Positions 55,050-64,000 of a DNA stretch of 64,000 nucleotides are shown here, piece by piece. The stretch is from Calamus simplicifolius (taxonomy: Eukaryota > Streptophyta > Magnoliopsida > Arecales > Arecaceae), in NCBI GenBank assembly GCA_900491605.1, contig UESW01004239.1:1-64000 (forward strand), given 5' to 3'. Position 1 is the stretch's first letter. Each line of letters starts with the position of its first letter. The position numbers and the translations under genes are program-made. The notes beneath the pieces were generated by a model. That model did no database searches, was not told the origin of the DNA, and worked only from the letters and a program-made list of their open reading frames with translations.

Positions 55050-56261
55050 TGTCACCGGGCTTTCGATCGGCACGTGCAAGCACTCCCTATGACCACTAGG
55101 TCCTTGCATCTACTGGTGATGGTGTTAGAAGATCCCTCTCATAACCAGCCTAGACCCTATAATAATAAAATAAAACCCCCAAAGACAAGTCCCCAACAAA
55201 TACGATAATACATGGGGAGCACAACTTTCCCAATCAAAGAACTCTTTGCTAAGTAATTTGGAAATAACGAGGTTGCTCAAAGGCTACAAAGACACTCTTC
55301 TCTGTCCCTAACAAAGATCACACAAAGTGCCCACCCAATCTCACTCGACAAGAATTGACCTGGATTCTCGCACCCATGCGCACCGCCTATGCGTGTCGGC
55401 CACGTCCTATCCTCGTCTAAGTCCGCCTGACTTAGACCTTTGCGCGCCTCGATCTCTGTTGGCTCACCAACCTTGCGCACCTCGATCTCTGTTGATCCGG
55501 CTGCTCACCAACCTTGCGCACCTCCGCTGGTCGCTGGATGGTCACACCCAAGCTCCTCTCGGATGGCTTGATTGTTTGCAACTTGAAACCTTGTCCTTGG
55601 GTATGCACTTTCGTAAAGAACTCCCTAACCGATCCTTTTTCTCACTTGCAATTCGATACCCTTAGGCCTTAGGTCACCTCCCCTTAAATAGCTCCCCAAC
55701 CGACCTCCTTTCTACCGTCCAAGAGTCCCACACCGTGTAGAAACCATATGAAGTTCCTCTCTTCACGCTGCCTAGGACTCTTTTTTCACTTAGGACTCTT
55801 TTCCAATTAAGACTCCACCTTAACCGTTGGATGAAGAGATAAAGACTAGGATCCTTCCATATCCATCGCCCTAAAGAGTCCTCAGCCTATGCTAACTCTA
55901 TCTTCCAAATATGGTGGACTCTTGGTCAAAACCGAGTAACACATGCCACCTAAGCTCCCTTAAGAATCTCCCTCCAAATAAGACTCCCAATGGACTCCAT
56001 CTTGGCCGTTGGATTGTTGATCCAATGGCCAAGATTTACTGGCATCCCACCACCTCAAATCTCCTCAAAAAAATACGATGGCCTGTCTTTTGGGCATGCT
56101 GGGTGGGCCTGCCCAACAGCCATGCCATGCTGGCCGTGCCTGCTAGGCTGGCCGTCAGTCTGGATGGTCCAAATCACGCACCCAGCTGGGCCGCGCGGCT
56201 GCCTGGGCCTTGCGCCCAGCTGGGCCACGTGCGCGTCCTCCGCCTGGACCGGGCCGTGACA
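55050..56261 (-). repeat. 5' LTR of element B (1212 bp)
   Basis: Matches 24,914-26,072. It has an extra local duplication near 55,450-55,510 (CACCTCGATCTCTGTTG region) that the left copy lacks. Confidence 0.9.
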
Positions 56262-56694
56262 TATAATAAGAAAAAAGTATGCATTTAATATTTGATAAAT
56301 TTTTTATATCATTGATATCATTTTTTGTCTTTAAAAAATATCATTTCAAATATATTACAATTAAGCTTTATAAGATAATTATAATAAACTATATATTGTT
56401 GTACATTTTTTAAACTAAAATAATTCAGAAAAATGATAACAAGGAACAAAATTAAGGGTTACAAAATATTCTTCATATGTATATATTATTTTTCAATCAT
56501 TTTTTAGGGGAACATGAAGGTGAAGCGCCTTAAATCTAATGTATGGCCCATTGATTCATTAAGGTGGTCACTATCTCACATCATTTTTTTCCTCCGATAT
56601 CACCATCTTCCTTCATTAGGATAAAGATTGGTAGCAATTGTCATGAAACCTACTTAATTTAATTTTTAATGGTAGAGCAAGTTTGCACGACCCC
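56262..56694. other. AT-rich spacer between the nest and Tat-2
   Basis: About 430 bases, very AT-rich, with no open frame, repeat or RNA gene seen. Probably the older host or heterochromatin sequence that both elements entered. Confidence 0.5.
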
Positions 56695-56998
56695 TGTTGC
56701 CGCCGGGATCCGTCCTCCGACTCGGGCGCAGTCGATCTCCAGGGGCGGACCTGCACATAAATCCTCGCACAAGAGGCGTTGGGGGTGGCCCTCCGTGGAA
56801 GACCCTCCGACGCTCAAGTTAGTGGGAGAAAATCGGCGATCAATCAAAAAATGGGAAGGTGGATCTCTCTAGAGAGTCTCTCTAGGGGCGGCCGATCGGG
56901 AGCTCAAAAAGGGGGAGAGCACCAACGAGCAGCTGGCGAGAGTGGGAGAGTGAGAGTGAGGGTGTGAGCGCATACCTGAGGGAATCTGGGAGTGTCAT

Positions 56999-57005
56999 AT
57001 TTATA
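56999..57005 (-). promoter_or_regulatory. Tat-2 LTR TATA box
   Basis: Minus-strand TATAAAT in GACAGCCTATAAATATGACA, as in the other three LTRs. Confidence 0.78.
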
Positions 57006-57299
57006 GGCTGTCACTTGGATCTTGAGCGCCTACTGGAAGGTTCAAAGGTTGTTAGGATACGAGATGGATCGAATCGGGCCATTGTGGGGCTGTTGGGATC
57101 CATATCTTGTTTGTTAGGGGATCGACGGCTAGGAGAGCCCCTTGATCGTTGATCGCTTGAGATCTGGTAGGTGTGTAGGTCCTAGGTAGCCGTGTTAGGT
57201 TCTAGACCACTTCTCAACATGATTCCTTGCCTGGGATGTTGTTACGATAGGCCTAGGCTCTCCCGCGTCAGGTTCCACGGAGGTGTGTATTGGATGGTG

Positions 57300-57505
57300 G
57301 ATCGCTCAGTGAAGCCGAGCCATGGAAGCTTGGTGAAGCCGAGCCATGGAAGCTCGAGAGAGCTGAGCTATGGAAGCTCGGGGGGGCCGAGATATGGAAG
57401 CTCGGGAAGGCCGAGCTATGGAAGCTCGGGAGAGCCGAGCTATGGAAGCTCGGGAAGGCCGAGCTATGGAAGCTCGGGAGAGGCGAGCTATGGAAGCTTG
57501 GGAGA
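57300..57505 (-). repeat. Stem-loop array in the Tat-2 LTR
   Basis: Units of 24 bases such as GAGCTATGGAAGCTCGGGAG, inverted relative to LTR1-3. Here the stem is less regular (CCGAGC and AGCTCGG pair across the unit edge). Confidence 0.85.
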
Positions 57506-57614
57506 GAAAAGCTGCAGGGAGCTTGGGAATATCCTGGCGGGCGAAGGGATGGGGTCAGTCTTAGCCTTCTCGCACGAATATTGATGCAATGATGATTTTA
57601 CCCCCCAACACATA

Positions 57615-57627
57615 CCCTCCACTCCCT
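57615..57627 (-). other. Polypurine tract of Tat-2
   Basis: Minus-strand AGGGAGTGGAGGG directly inside the LTR, the same as in Tat-1. Confidence 0.78.
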
Positions 57628-58002
57628 AGTTCGAAGCGTAGGTTCGGGCATAGGGAGTATAAGTCCATGTGGCACGCTTTGGATGGGACGATCTGGTTTA
57701 GACAGCCCGCGCAATGATGCCCTAATTAATGCGGCAGGGTCATCATGCCTTCATGGGTAAGGCTCCTCCAGGGGCGATGGTTAGGGACACTCCACGTAGG
57801 AAATCCCGATTAATGCGGCGTTTATCGAGGTGGTTCCGGATGCCTCGGGTGAAGCGCCTCACCTTCTTAAGATGGCTTCCTTAGGGGGGAAGCAAAGTGA
57901 TAGCAGCGCAGTGTCTGTTTGAAATATTCTCTCATTTTGTTTTCTGGAGAGACTCATCTTCCACGATGTTCGCCGTTCTGCCTGGTGCTTTTTTCGGCTA
58001 GG

Positions 58003-60976
58003 ATGATGATGAGTCCCGACGACGTAGCTACGGAGGTCGTTGTCGAGGATGTGGGAAGGATTCGCAGAGGTACGGCATACCCCCAGATGTCGTTCTGCGA
58101 GTGCCGGAGCTTGAACATAGGGTCTCGCAAGATCTGGAGCACGGGGTCTTCGTTTATGAAGATAGCTTGAAAGCAGGCTTCCGGTTTCCTCTCCACCCCT
58201 TGGTGAAGGAAATCATGACTCACTACAACATCTGTCCGGCGATGGTGGCCCCAAACAACTGGCGAAGCATCATCAGATTTATCTCAATGTGCCATCAGAT
58301 TTGGATTGTCGCCACTCTCCCTCTTTTTCGCGCCTGCTATCATTTAATACCCGGGAGGAAATCGGAGTGGCCATACGTCGGACCTCGGAGGTCCTTTAAC
58401 ACGATCATGGATAAGCCGTCCTCCATAAAGGGATGGAAGAGTAGGTTCGTCATCGCCGAGGGGAACATTGGTTCCGACTTTCCTCGAAGATGGGGAAATT
58501 TTGTTCGAGATGCGGAGACGCATCCGACTTTGTCTGAGCAAGAGGAGAGAGATTTGGACGTCCTCCGCAATGGCCAGGTGTTCTCGGCCAATGACTTGCT
58601 ATCGAAGGGTGCCCTTTTTGCCGCCGGGCTTAGTCCTCTGGACCCGCAAGGTGAGTCCTCCCTTTCGTCTTCTCCATTATTTGTTATCCAGGCAAACGTG
58701 TTTAGATTTAACTGTATACCCTCAGCTTTTGCAGCCAAGAGGTCGGCGTGGTCAAACCTTGTGAAGAGGAAGAGAGGCAAGCGCCCACGGGAGAGCGGCG
58801 TCGCGAAGGGAAGTGGGCTCGAAAAGAAGGCTCGCACTTTCGTAAGATGCTCGTCGGATGCCGGCGTAACCACGGCGGGAGCACCGGAGGCGAGGAGGAT
58901 TTGAGGAGGACAGATGGGATCCCTTGTCCTCCTGTAGTGGAGCTATCGGATAGTTCGGACGACATTCCATTAGCTCATCCGGGCGCATCCCCCTTAAAAG
59001 ATGAGCCGGTGATGGATTCAGCAGAGGTCGTCGTTTCCGGGGGGCATTCCCCAACCACAGGTTTACTCCCATCCCTAGTTGGAGAGGGAGAGGGAGCAGC
59101 CACAGTTGATGAGGTTCGGGGTGAGCTCCCTCTCGGGCCCTTAGCGGGAGAGTCCAGGGATAGCGATGTTGGGTCGCCCGCAGCGGTTCAAGAAGCAGGC
59201 TGGATAGAGGCTCCGGTAGAGCCTGCAGAGGAGACGCAAGGGGCCGTGGCCGAAGGAGACAAGTTAGAAGAGGGGGCGCAGCGAGACGGGAGTCCCGCAA
59301 TGGAGACTCCTTCAAGAAGGGTTCTGGGGAGGCTGGCGCTCGGGTTAGCCGAATTATCTAGGAGGCTCAAGCCAGAGTTCTGACGGAAGAAGCTGGGAAG
59401 TTGAAAGCTTCTCAGTCGGAGGTTGCCCGGGTTGATCCTTTGGGTGAAGATGGTCAGCCCAGTAGCTCGAACGTGGGCATCGAGGAAGTGTTCTCTGCTT
59501 TAATGAGGTCGGCCTTGTACCCGGATGCAGATCCCTCAACGGATAAGTTTACAGACCTGGAGTTGGTCGATGCTACGTTCGGGCAGCAGGGCGTGGCCGA
59601 AAGTGTTCATCTTCTTCCTGATATCGATAACACGACCCTCATGAAGATGACACGGGCCTACGCTTCGCGGGTGAGTCACCACTCTTGGGTGGTGGATGCT
59701 TTCCGGTTAATTTGATTGCACATTCTTACTCATTTTTTATCCTGCAGAGCGTTTTGCTTTCTAGGGTGATGTGCTGGCGTTTGAGTTTGGCGACGGGGGC
59801 CAGCGTTCAGGCCAGGAGAGCCAACGCCGAACTCCGATCGTGAGTAGAGACATCTGAGAAGTTCGAGGAACTCCTGGCTATTAGCAACAAAAGCTTGGCG
59901 GGGATGAAGGCGTCGTATCAGGCCGTCCTGGCCGAAGCATCCAAGCAAAAGCGTAAAGTGGAGGAGTTGCAGGGGCTCCTAGCAAAGAACGACGATGCAT
60001 GCTTGGAGCTGGCTCGAGTTAAGTCGAAGCATTCTGAGGAAGTGGCGGCGATGCGGCGGGAACATAATGAGAGTTTGTGTCGGCTGGGGAAGGAGGCAGC
60101 CGACGAGAGAAAGCGCCTGGCTAGAATGCTCAGTGAAGTAGAGGAGAAGCTGCAGCGGCGCGATGGCGAAGTTGCTGACTTGAAAGTCAGCGTTAAATGG
60201 CACGAGGGGATGATAGCCCGGCTGAGTAACGAGCTATCCCAGGCCCGAGGAGAGGTCGAAGAGAAGCAGTCAAGGATTGACACTCTCCAAGAAAGGATCA
60301 AGTTGGTTAGGGCCGATAAAGTGAGGGCCAGGGGTGAGGCCAAGGAGCTGACCAAAAGGTTGGCCCGACAAGAGGAGGAGGTACAACCTTATTCCCCCCA
60401 TCTTTCTTAGCTTCTTTTGTTGGTTCCTCATGGTGCTGACTGATTTTGGTTTCACAGGTGGCAAGGTTAGGGCTAGATAATCGGGCCTTGCAAGGTGAGC
60501 TCACGTCTAGCCGAAGTAGGAGTTCAGAACTCGAGGCGCGGGCCGGCGAGTTCGAGGATCAAACTGTTATTCTGTGGGCTCAAGTCGCGGAGGCTGAGAG
60601 GCAAGTTGCCGAGGCTGAGGTGCAACTCGCTATGCTCAAGGGCGAGCAGGACGTAATTGGCGCTGACGCCTTCCAACTTGGAGTGGAAGAGTGCAAAGAC
60701 AAGATATCCAGCGAGCATCCGGAATGAGATCTTTCTTTCCTTGATGCCGAAGCTCTCGACATCGGCGACTCTAGGGGCGAAGAGGAGGATGAGTATATCG
60801 ACTTCTCCGATACTGATCCTGGTGCCCTCCCAGGTCCCAGCGAGGCCACAGCTTCTGGAGGGCATTCGCAGACCGTTGCCAAGGAGGCAAAGATACTTGA
60901 GAAGGGCAAATCAAGTCATGCCCCTGCAGATGTAACTAGGGGTTCCCCTGGAACTGACATGGTTCCCGACCTTTAA
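58003..60976 (+). pseudogene. Antisense four-exon gene, copy 3 (in Tat-2, broken)
   Basis: Exons 58,003-58,650, 58,735-59,670, 59,748-60,380 and 60,458-60,976, with GTGAGT/GCAG, GTGAGT/GCAG and GTACAA/ACAG introns. The PF04195-like domain is in exon 1 (KAGFRFPLHPLVKEIMTHYN), the acidic part in exon 2 (VVELSDSSDDIPLAHP) and coiled coils in exons 3-4. Breaks are one base lost near 58,070, a shift near 58,900, one base lost near 59,359, CGA-to-TGA at about 59,840 and TGG-to-TGA at about 60,725. The TATATATATA box of the other copies is missing, removed with about ten flanking bases. Confidence 0.8.
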
Positions 60977-61276
60977 AAGTCACTTCTTCATTTTGCTTCT
61001 CGAGTTGTAATTCTGCTTGACGTTTTTTAATGAATGAACCTTCTGCTTCTATTTGAGTGCTTTTTCTTGGGTGGTCCTTCGTTCCAAATTTCGCTTCAAT
61101 CGCAAACGACTTACGGCTTGTTGGCGATATTTGGTCGTTTTCATCTCAGGATCAAGGGAACGTATTGGCTGGGCCCAAAGCGGAGCGATAGCCTTAACTA
61201 GCGAACCGAGGGACGACCTGGTTCGATTCATGTTTGAGTGATGCAACATATTAATTAAGACATGAGGAACGAAGTA

Positions 61277-61453
61277 GGTTGGTTAAGGCCGACTGGTAGG
61301 GTAGGTCGGCTGGGGCCGACAAACGATATAAGTCGGCTAGGGCCGATGGGTGAGGTAGGTCAGCTAGGGTTGACAATGAAGTAGGTCGGCCAGGGCCGAC
61401 GATGAAGTAGGTCGGCTAGGGCCGACGAATGAAGTAGGTCGGCTAGGGCCGAC
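61277..61453 (+). repeat. Stem-loop array GTCGGC-TAGG-GCCGAC in Tat-2
   Basis: Seven units of about 25 bases, twice the number in Tat-1. Most units keep a perfect 6-bp stem (GTCGGCTAGGGCCGAC); two show changes on one or both sides of it. Confidence 0.87.
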
Positions 61454-62118
61454 ATATGAGAGTGGTTACCGAAGCGGCGACATATGGCGGGATTTTGTGT
61501 CTGTGGCTCGAGGGTTGATGTATTTTTTATTTCCTTTTGTCACTTCCTTTTTCGGTGAGTGAAAGAAGGGTTTGCGTAGCCTTCGCGCTCATTTTTGGTT
61601 TGAGACGCTCAATTTTGTTGCACAAGTTCTTCGAGCGATTAGCTTCGTTGGGGAGCAATCGACGAACAATCGGTTTTTGTGCTTTTTGCTGTCCTACCAG
61701 TGCCCTGCCGTTCTGCAGGCAGACCAGTTTTTATTTTATCGAAATTGATGATACGGAACTATGGGGAACACAAAGTTGTTTTGGTGCTTTCCGAAAGGTT
61801 TTTAGGGCATTGTTCTTTTCCCATGCAGGTCGTCTTGACGTGCGGCGCACGCATCCGTTTACCATTGGAGGGTATTACTTTCATAGGACGATCTCCTGAT
61901 CCTGCCAGTTTTTCATAAGGTTAGTGGTCGATTCTCTGTGTTTAATGATCGCGATTCAGGATCAAGAGGAAATCTTTGCATGCATCAAAGTTCAGGCGGT
62001 GGGCTCAACGCTCAATGGGGCGCTGCATCCATCCTGGGAAGGCCACGTGGAGGCATGGGCTAGGTGTTTGAATCTCGAGGCTTCCGGCCTTGGTAGCTAT
62101 TCCCGGTCCATTTTTGCC
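61454..62118. other. Conserved spacer in Tat-2
   Basis: Matches 9548-10,150 inverted. No reading frame is shared between the two copies. Nothing else recognised. Confidence 0.55.
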
Positions 62119-62961
62119 TATAAAAAGGGAAAGAGGGGTCGTGTTAAGTCATCCCCAAAGTTTCTATCCCATTGGAGTTTCCACCATGCTCATTTCTTTG
62201 GCGTTGCGAGTGGGAGGGTCGAGCTTCCCTCTCATAAGCCCTTCGCCTCCGGACGGCTGGGGCGATGAGGAGCTGTTGAAGGATGGCTCGCCCTTAGGGC
62301 ATGAGTCCCGGAGATCATATGAAGAGCGCACAGGAGGGGCACAGAGATCACACGGAGAGCGCACATATGTGCTTCCAGTGTGACCTTTGTGGTTCCCCCA
62401 TGGGGACGTATGGTAGGAAGTGTACGCGGGCTCCCCATGGTTTGTGTGAATTTTGCCTCCTCCCCTGGTTTGGATTTCTGAGCTCGCCTGCCTGGAAATC
62501 TTTCACCACGTGGGGAGGGGGCGATAGCGTGCCGCCCGCCGACACCTTGTCCTTGAGCCTTGGCAAGGTAGGGCTGTACACACTCGGTTTGGGAGAGCAT
62601 TCCGGCGCTAGGGTCCGTGGGCTTCCTACCTGCTCATCGGGGGGCCTCTCGGTTGGGTGGTTAGGGGTGACCTTCCGTCCACCCTTTCCAATCACCCTGA
62701 TATCTCGGTTGGATCACCGAGATATCATTATTAACCAAAGCTGGCCGCAACTATTGGTCCATGTCGCCCGCCCATTATCGGCGCGAGCTGACGGTTTGCG
62801 GCTTATCTAGCTCATCGGTCGGGACGCCGGAGCATCACAGTTGCCCAGGTCTGCTTTGGAGCAGTTGCCCGAGTTTTGTACTTGTCTTTATTTTATGTAT
62901 TTTAATGCTCTTGTAATGCCTCTCAGGCATTTGTAATTGGTTTTGATGGCAATGAAATAAA
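62119..62961 (+). other. Conserved antisense module, Tat-2 copy
   Basis: TATA box TATAAAAAG at 62,119-62,127 and AATAAA at 62,956-62,961, spaced as in Tat-1. An ATG in the context CCACCATGCTCATTTCTTTG at 62,187 opens a hydrophobic start (MLISLALRVGGSSFPL). The frames of the two copies part after about 28 codons, so coding function is not supported. Confidence 0.5.
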
Positions 62962-63194
62962 GAGAGTTTTGTTCTGTTTCTCAATCTCTATTTCTCCTAT
63001 GCCAATTTGTTGTTGCTGGACATAGGGTACGTGCCGTTCGTTTTTAGGCGAGGATCTCGCGCCATCCGAACTAGTTGGGGCTTGCAAACTGCCCTGGTCC
63101 AAACGGAGGATTAGAGATTGTTCGGTGGCAAAATACGCTCCTTATCTTGATCAGAAGCTCAGAGATTTATGCTTCATCCTCATTGGAAATCGAA

Positions 63195-64000
63195 TGTTTA
63201 TGGCCCGGCCTTGCCGAGGTTTGGAGAATTTATCGCTCGGGCTAGCCGAGGTTTGGAGGGTTTGCTACATGGCCCTGCCAAGGTTCGGAGAATCTGTTGT
63301 TCGGCCCAGCCGAGGTTCGAAGAATTTACTGCTCGGCCCAGCCGAGGTTCGGAGATGTTTTACTTGGCCCTGCCAAGGTTCGGAGAATCTGTTTCTCGAC
63401 CTAGCCGAGGTTCAAAGAATTTACTGCTCGGCCCAGCCGAGGTTCGGAGATGTTTTACTTGGCCCTGCCAAGGTTCGGAGAATTTGTTGCTCGGCCCAGC
63501 CAAGGTTAAGAGAATTTCTTACTTGGCCCTGCCAAGGTTCGGAGAATTTGGTGCTCGGTCCAGACGAGGTTCGAAGAATTTTTTACTTGGCCCTGCCAAG
63601 GTTCGGAGAATTTATTGCTCGACCCAGCCGAGGTTTGAAGAATTTTTTACTTGGCCCTGCCAAGGTTCGGAGAATTTATTGCTCGGCCCAGCCGAGGTTC
63701 GGAGAATTTTTTACTTGGCCCTGCCAAGGTTCGGAGAATTTGTTGCTCAGCCCAGCCGAGGTTTGGAGAATTTTTTACTTGGCCCTGCCAAGGTTCGGAG
63801 AATTTATTGGTCGGCCCAGCCGAGGTTCGGAGAATTTGTTGCTCGGCCCAGCCGAGGTTCGGAGAATTTCTTACTTGGCCCTGCCATGGTTCGAAGAATT
63901 TGTTGCTCGACCCAGCCGAGGTTTGGAGAATTTTTTACTTGGCCCTGCCAAGGTTCAGAGAATTTGTTGCTCGGCCCAGCCGAGGTTCGGAGAATTTTTT
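63195..64000 (-). repeat. 57-base stem-loop array in Tat-2
   Basis: At least 13 units with CTTGGCCCTGCCAAG and CTCGGCCCAGCCGAG, each a 5-bp stem with a 5-base loop. The array runs to the window edge. It is inverted relative to 6460-7012 and more regular. Confidence 0.92.

Larger units (their letters stand above)
24914..56261 (-). mobile_element. Gypsy element B, gag-protease only, outermost of the nest
   Basis: Two LTRs in direct orientation, 24,914-26,072 and 55,050-56,261, both TGTCAC at the left end and GTGACA (GTGATA on the left copy) at the right. A tRNA-Met-type primer site lies inside the right LTR, so the element reads on the minus strand. The flanks are TATAT and TATAA, a 4-of-5 match. 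Without the 27-kb insertion it would be about 4.2 kb, with gag, a zinc knuckle and a protease but no RT, RNase H or integrase. That fits a non-autonomous gag-bearing retrotransposon. Confidence 0.85.
56695..57610 (-). repeat. 3' LTR of Tat-2 (916 bp)
   Basis: TGTTGCCGCC at the left and CCCCCAACA at the right, the inverted ends of the Tat-1 LTR. Its TATA box is at 56,999-57,005. It is about 390 bases shorter than LTR2, because its stem-loop array (about 57,300-57,505) has only eight to nine units. Confidence 0.93.
56695..64000 (-). mobile_element. Second Tat-like element, 3' part (Tat-2)
   Basis: Starts with an inverted LTR and continues with inverted copies of the Tat-1 3' region: antisense gene (now on the plus strand), stem-loop array, antisense module, and the 57-base array that runs off the window. 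Gag and pol would lie to the right. It differs from Tat-1 in a shorter LTR array and many substitutions, so it is a separate insertion, not a recent inversion copy. Confidence 0.92.

Noticed and set aside
62301..62810. Cys-rich stretch MCFQCDLCGSPMGTYGRKC as a zinc finger
   Set aside because: The matching place in Tat-1 (about 9300) does not keep the frame or the cysteines, so it is probably chance.
1..64000. tRNA, rRNA, endogenous pararetrovirus or organelle inserts
   Set aside because: No tRNA- or rRNA-like stretches were seen. All reverse transcriptases are tied to LTRs, integrase and primer sites of gypsy or copia type, and no movement-protein-like region was found.

Overview
This window is repeat-rich plant nuclear DNA, almost certainly from a monocot with a large genome. 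It is nearly all transposable elements: Ty3/gypsy and Ty1/copia retrotransposons, a CACTA transposon and Mutator-like elements. No complete, undisturbed host gene, rRNA or tRNA gene was seen. The monocot call is an inference from the Tat/RIRE2-like gypsy family, which carries an antisense gene with the 'putative gypsy type transposon' domain (PF04195 type).

Layout. (1) 1-20,049: a Tat-like gypsy element on the + strand. It has a 5' LTR cut by the window edge, decayed gag-PR-RT-RNaseH-second RNaseH-integrase, a 7 kb 3' region with a four-exon antisense gene, and an LTR. After that LTR comes a second copy of the last 3.7 kb of the interior and a third LTR. (2) 20,433-20,633: a 201-bp MITE with a perfect 10-bp target duplication. 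(3) 20,704-24,711: a 4.0-kb foldback Mutator-like element, a giant palindrome of tandem arrays with ends like those of the MITE. (4) 24,914-56,261: a nested stack. A gag-protease-only gypsy element (B) holds a chromovirus (C, 27,240-54,344) in its gag. The CACTA element (E, 31,130-50,402) sits inside the catalytic YLDD-type motif of C's reverse transcriptase. A copia element (D, 37,219-45,606) and a solo LTR (G) sit inside E, and another solo LTR (F) sits in one LTR of D. The order of insertion is B, C, E, D, F. (5) 56,695-64,000: the 3' part of a second Tat-like element of the same family, on the - strand.

The CACTA element carries fragments of three host genes, all on the - strand: exon 1 of a SET/NAP1-related histone chaperone (split by copia D just after its start), two exons of a P-type cation ATPase, and two exons of an A4GALT-like glycosyltransferase. 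It encodes no visible transposase, so it looks like a gene-capturing, non-autonomous element.

The two Tat elements share one design. All of their tandem arrays, in the LTR and in the 3' region, are built from short stem-loop units, each array with a different stem sequence. The antisense gene has a TATA box and four exons with canonical splice sites, but all three copies here are broken. A second antisense module with a TATA box and an AATAAA about 840 bp downstream is conserved between the two elements without a conserved reading frame.

Boundaries marked by LTR termini, target duplications or splice sites are read directly from the bases. Domain limits inside decayed genes are approximate. 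Family names rest on recognised motifs, not on a database search.
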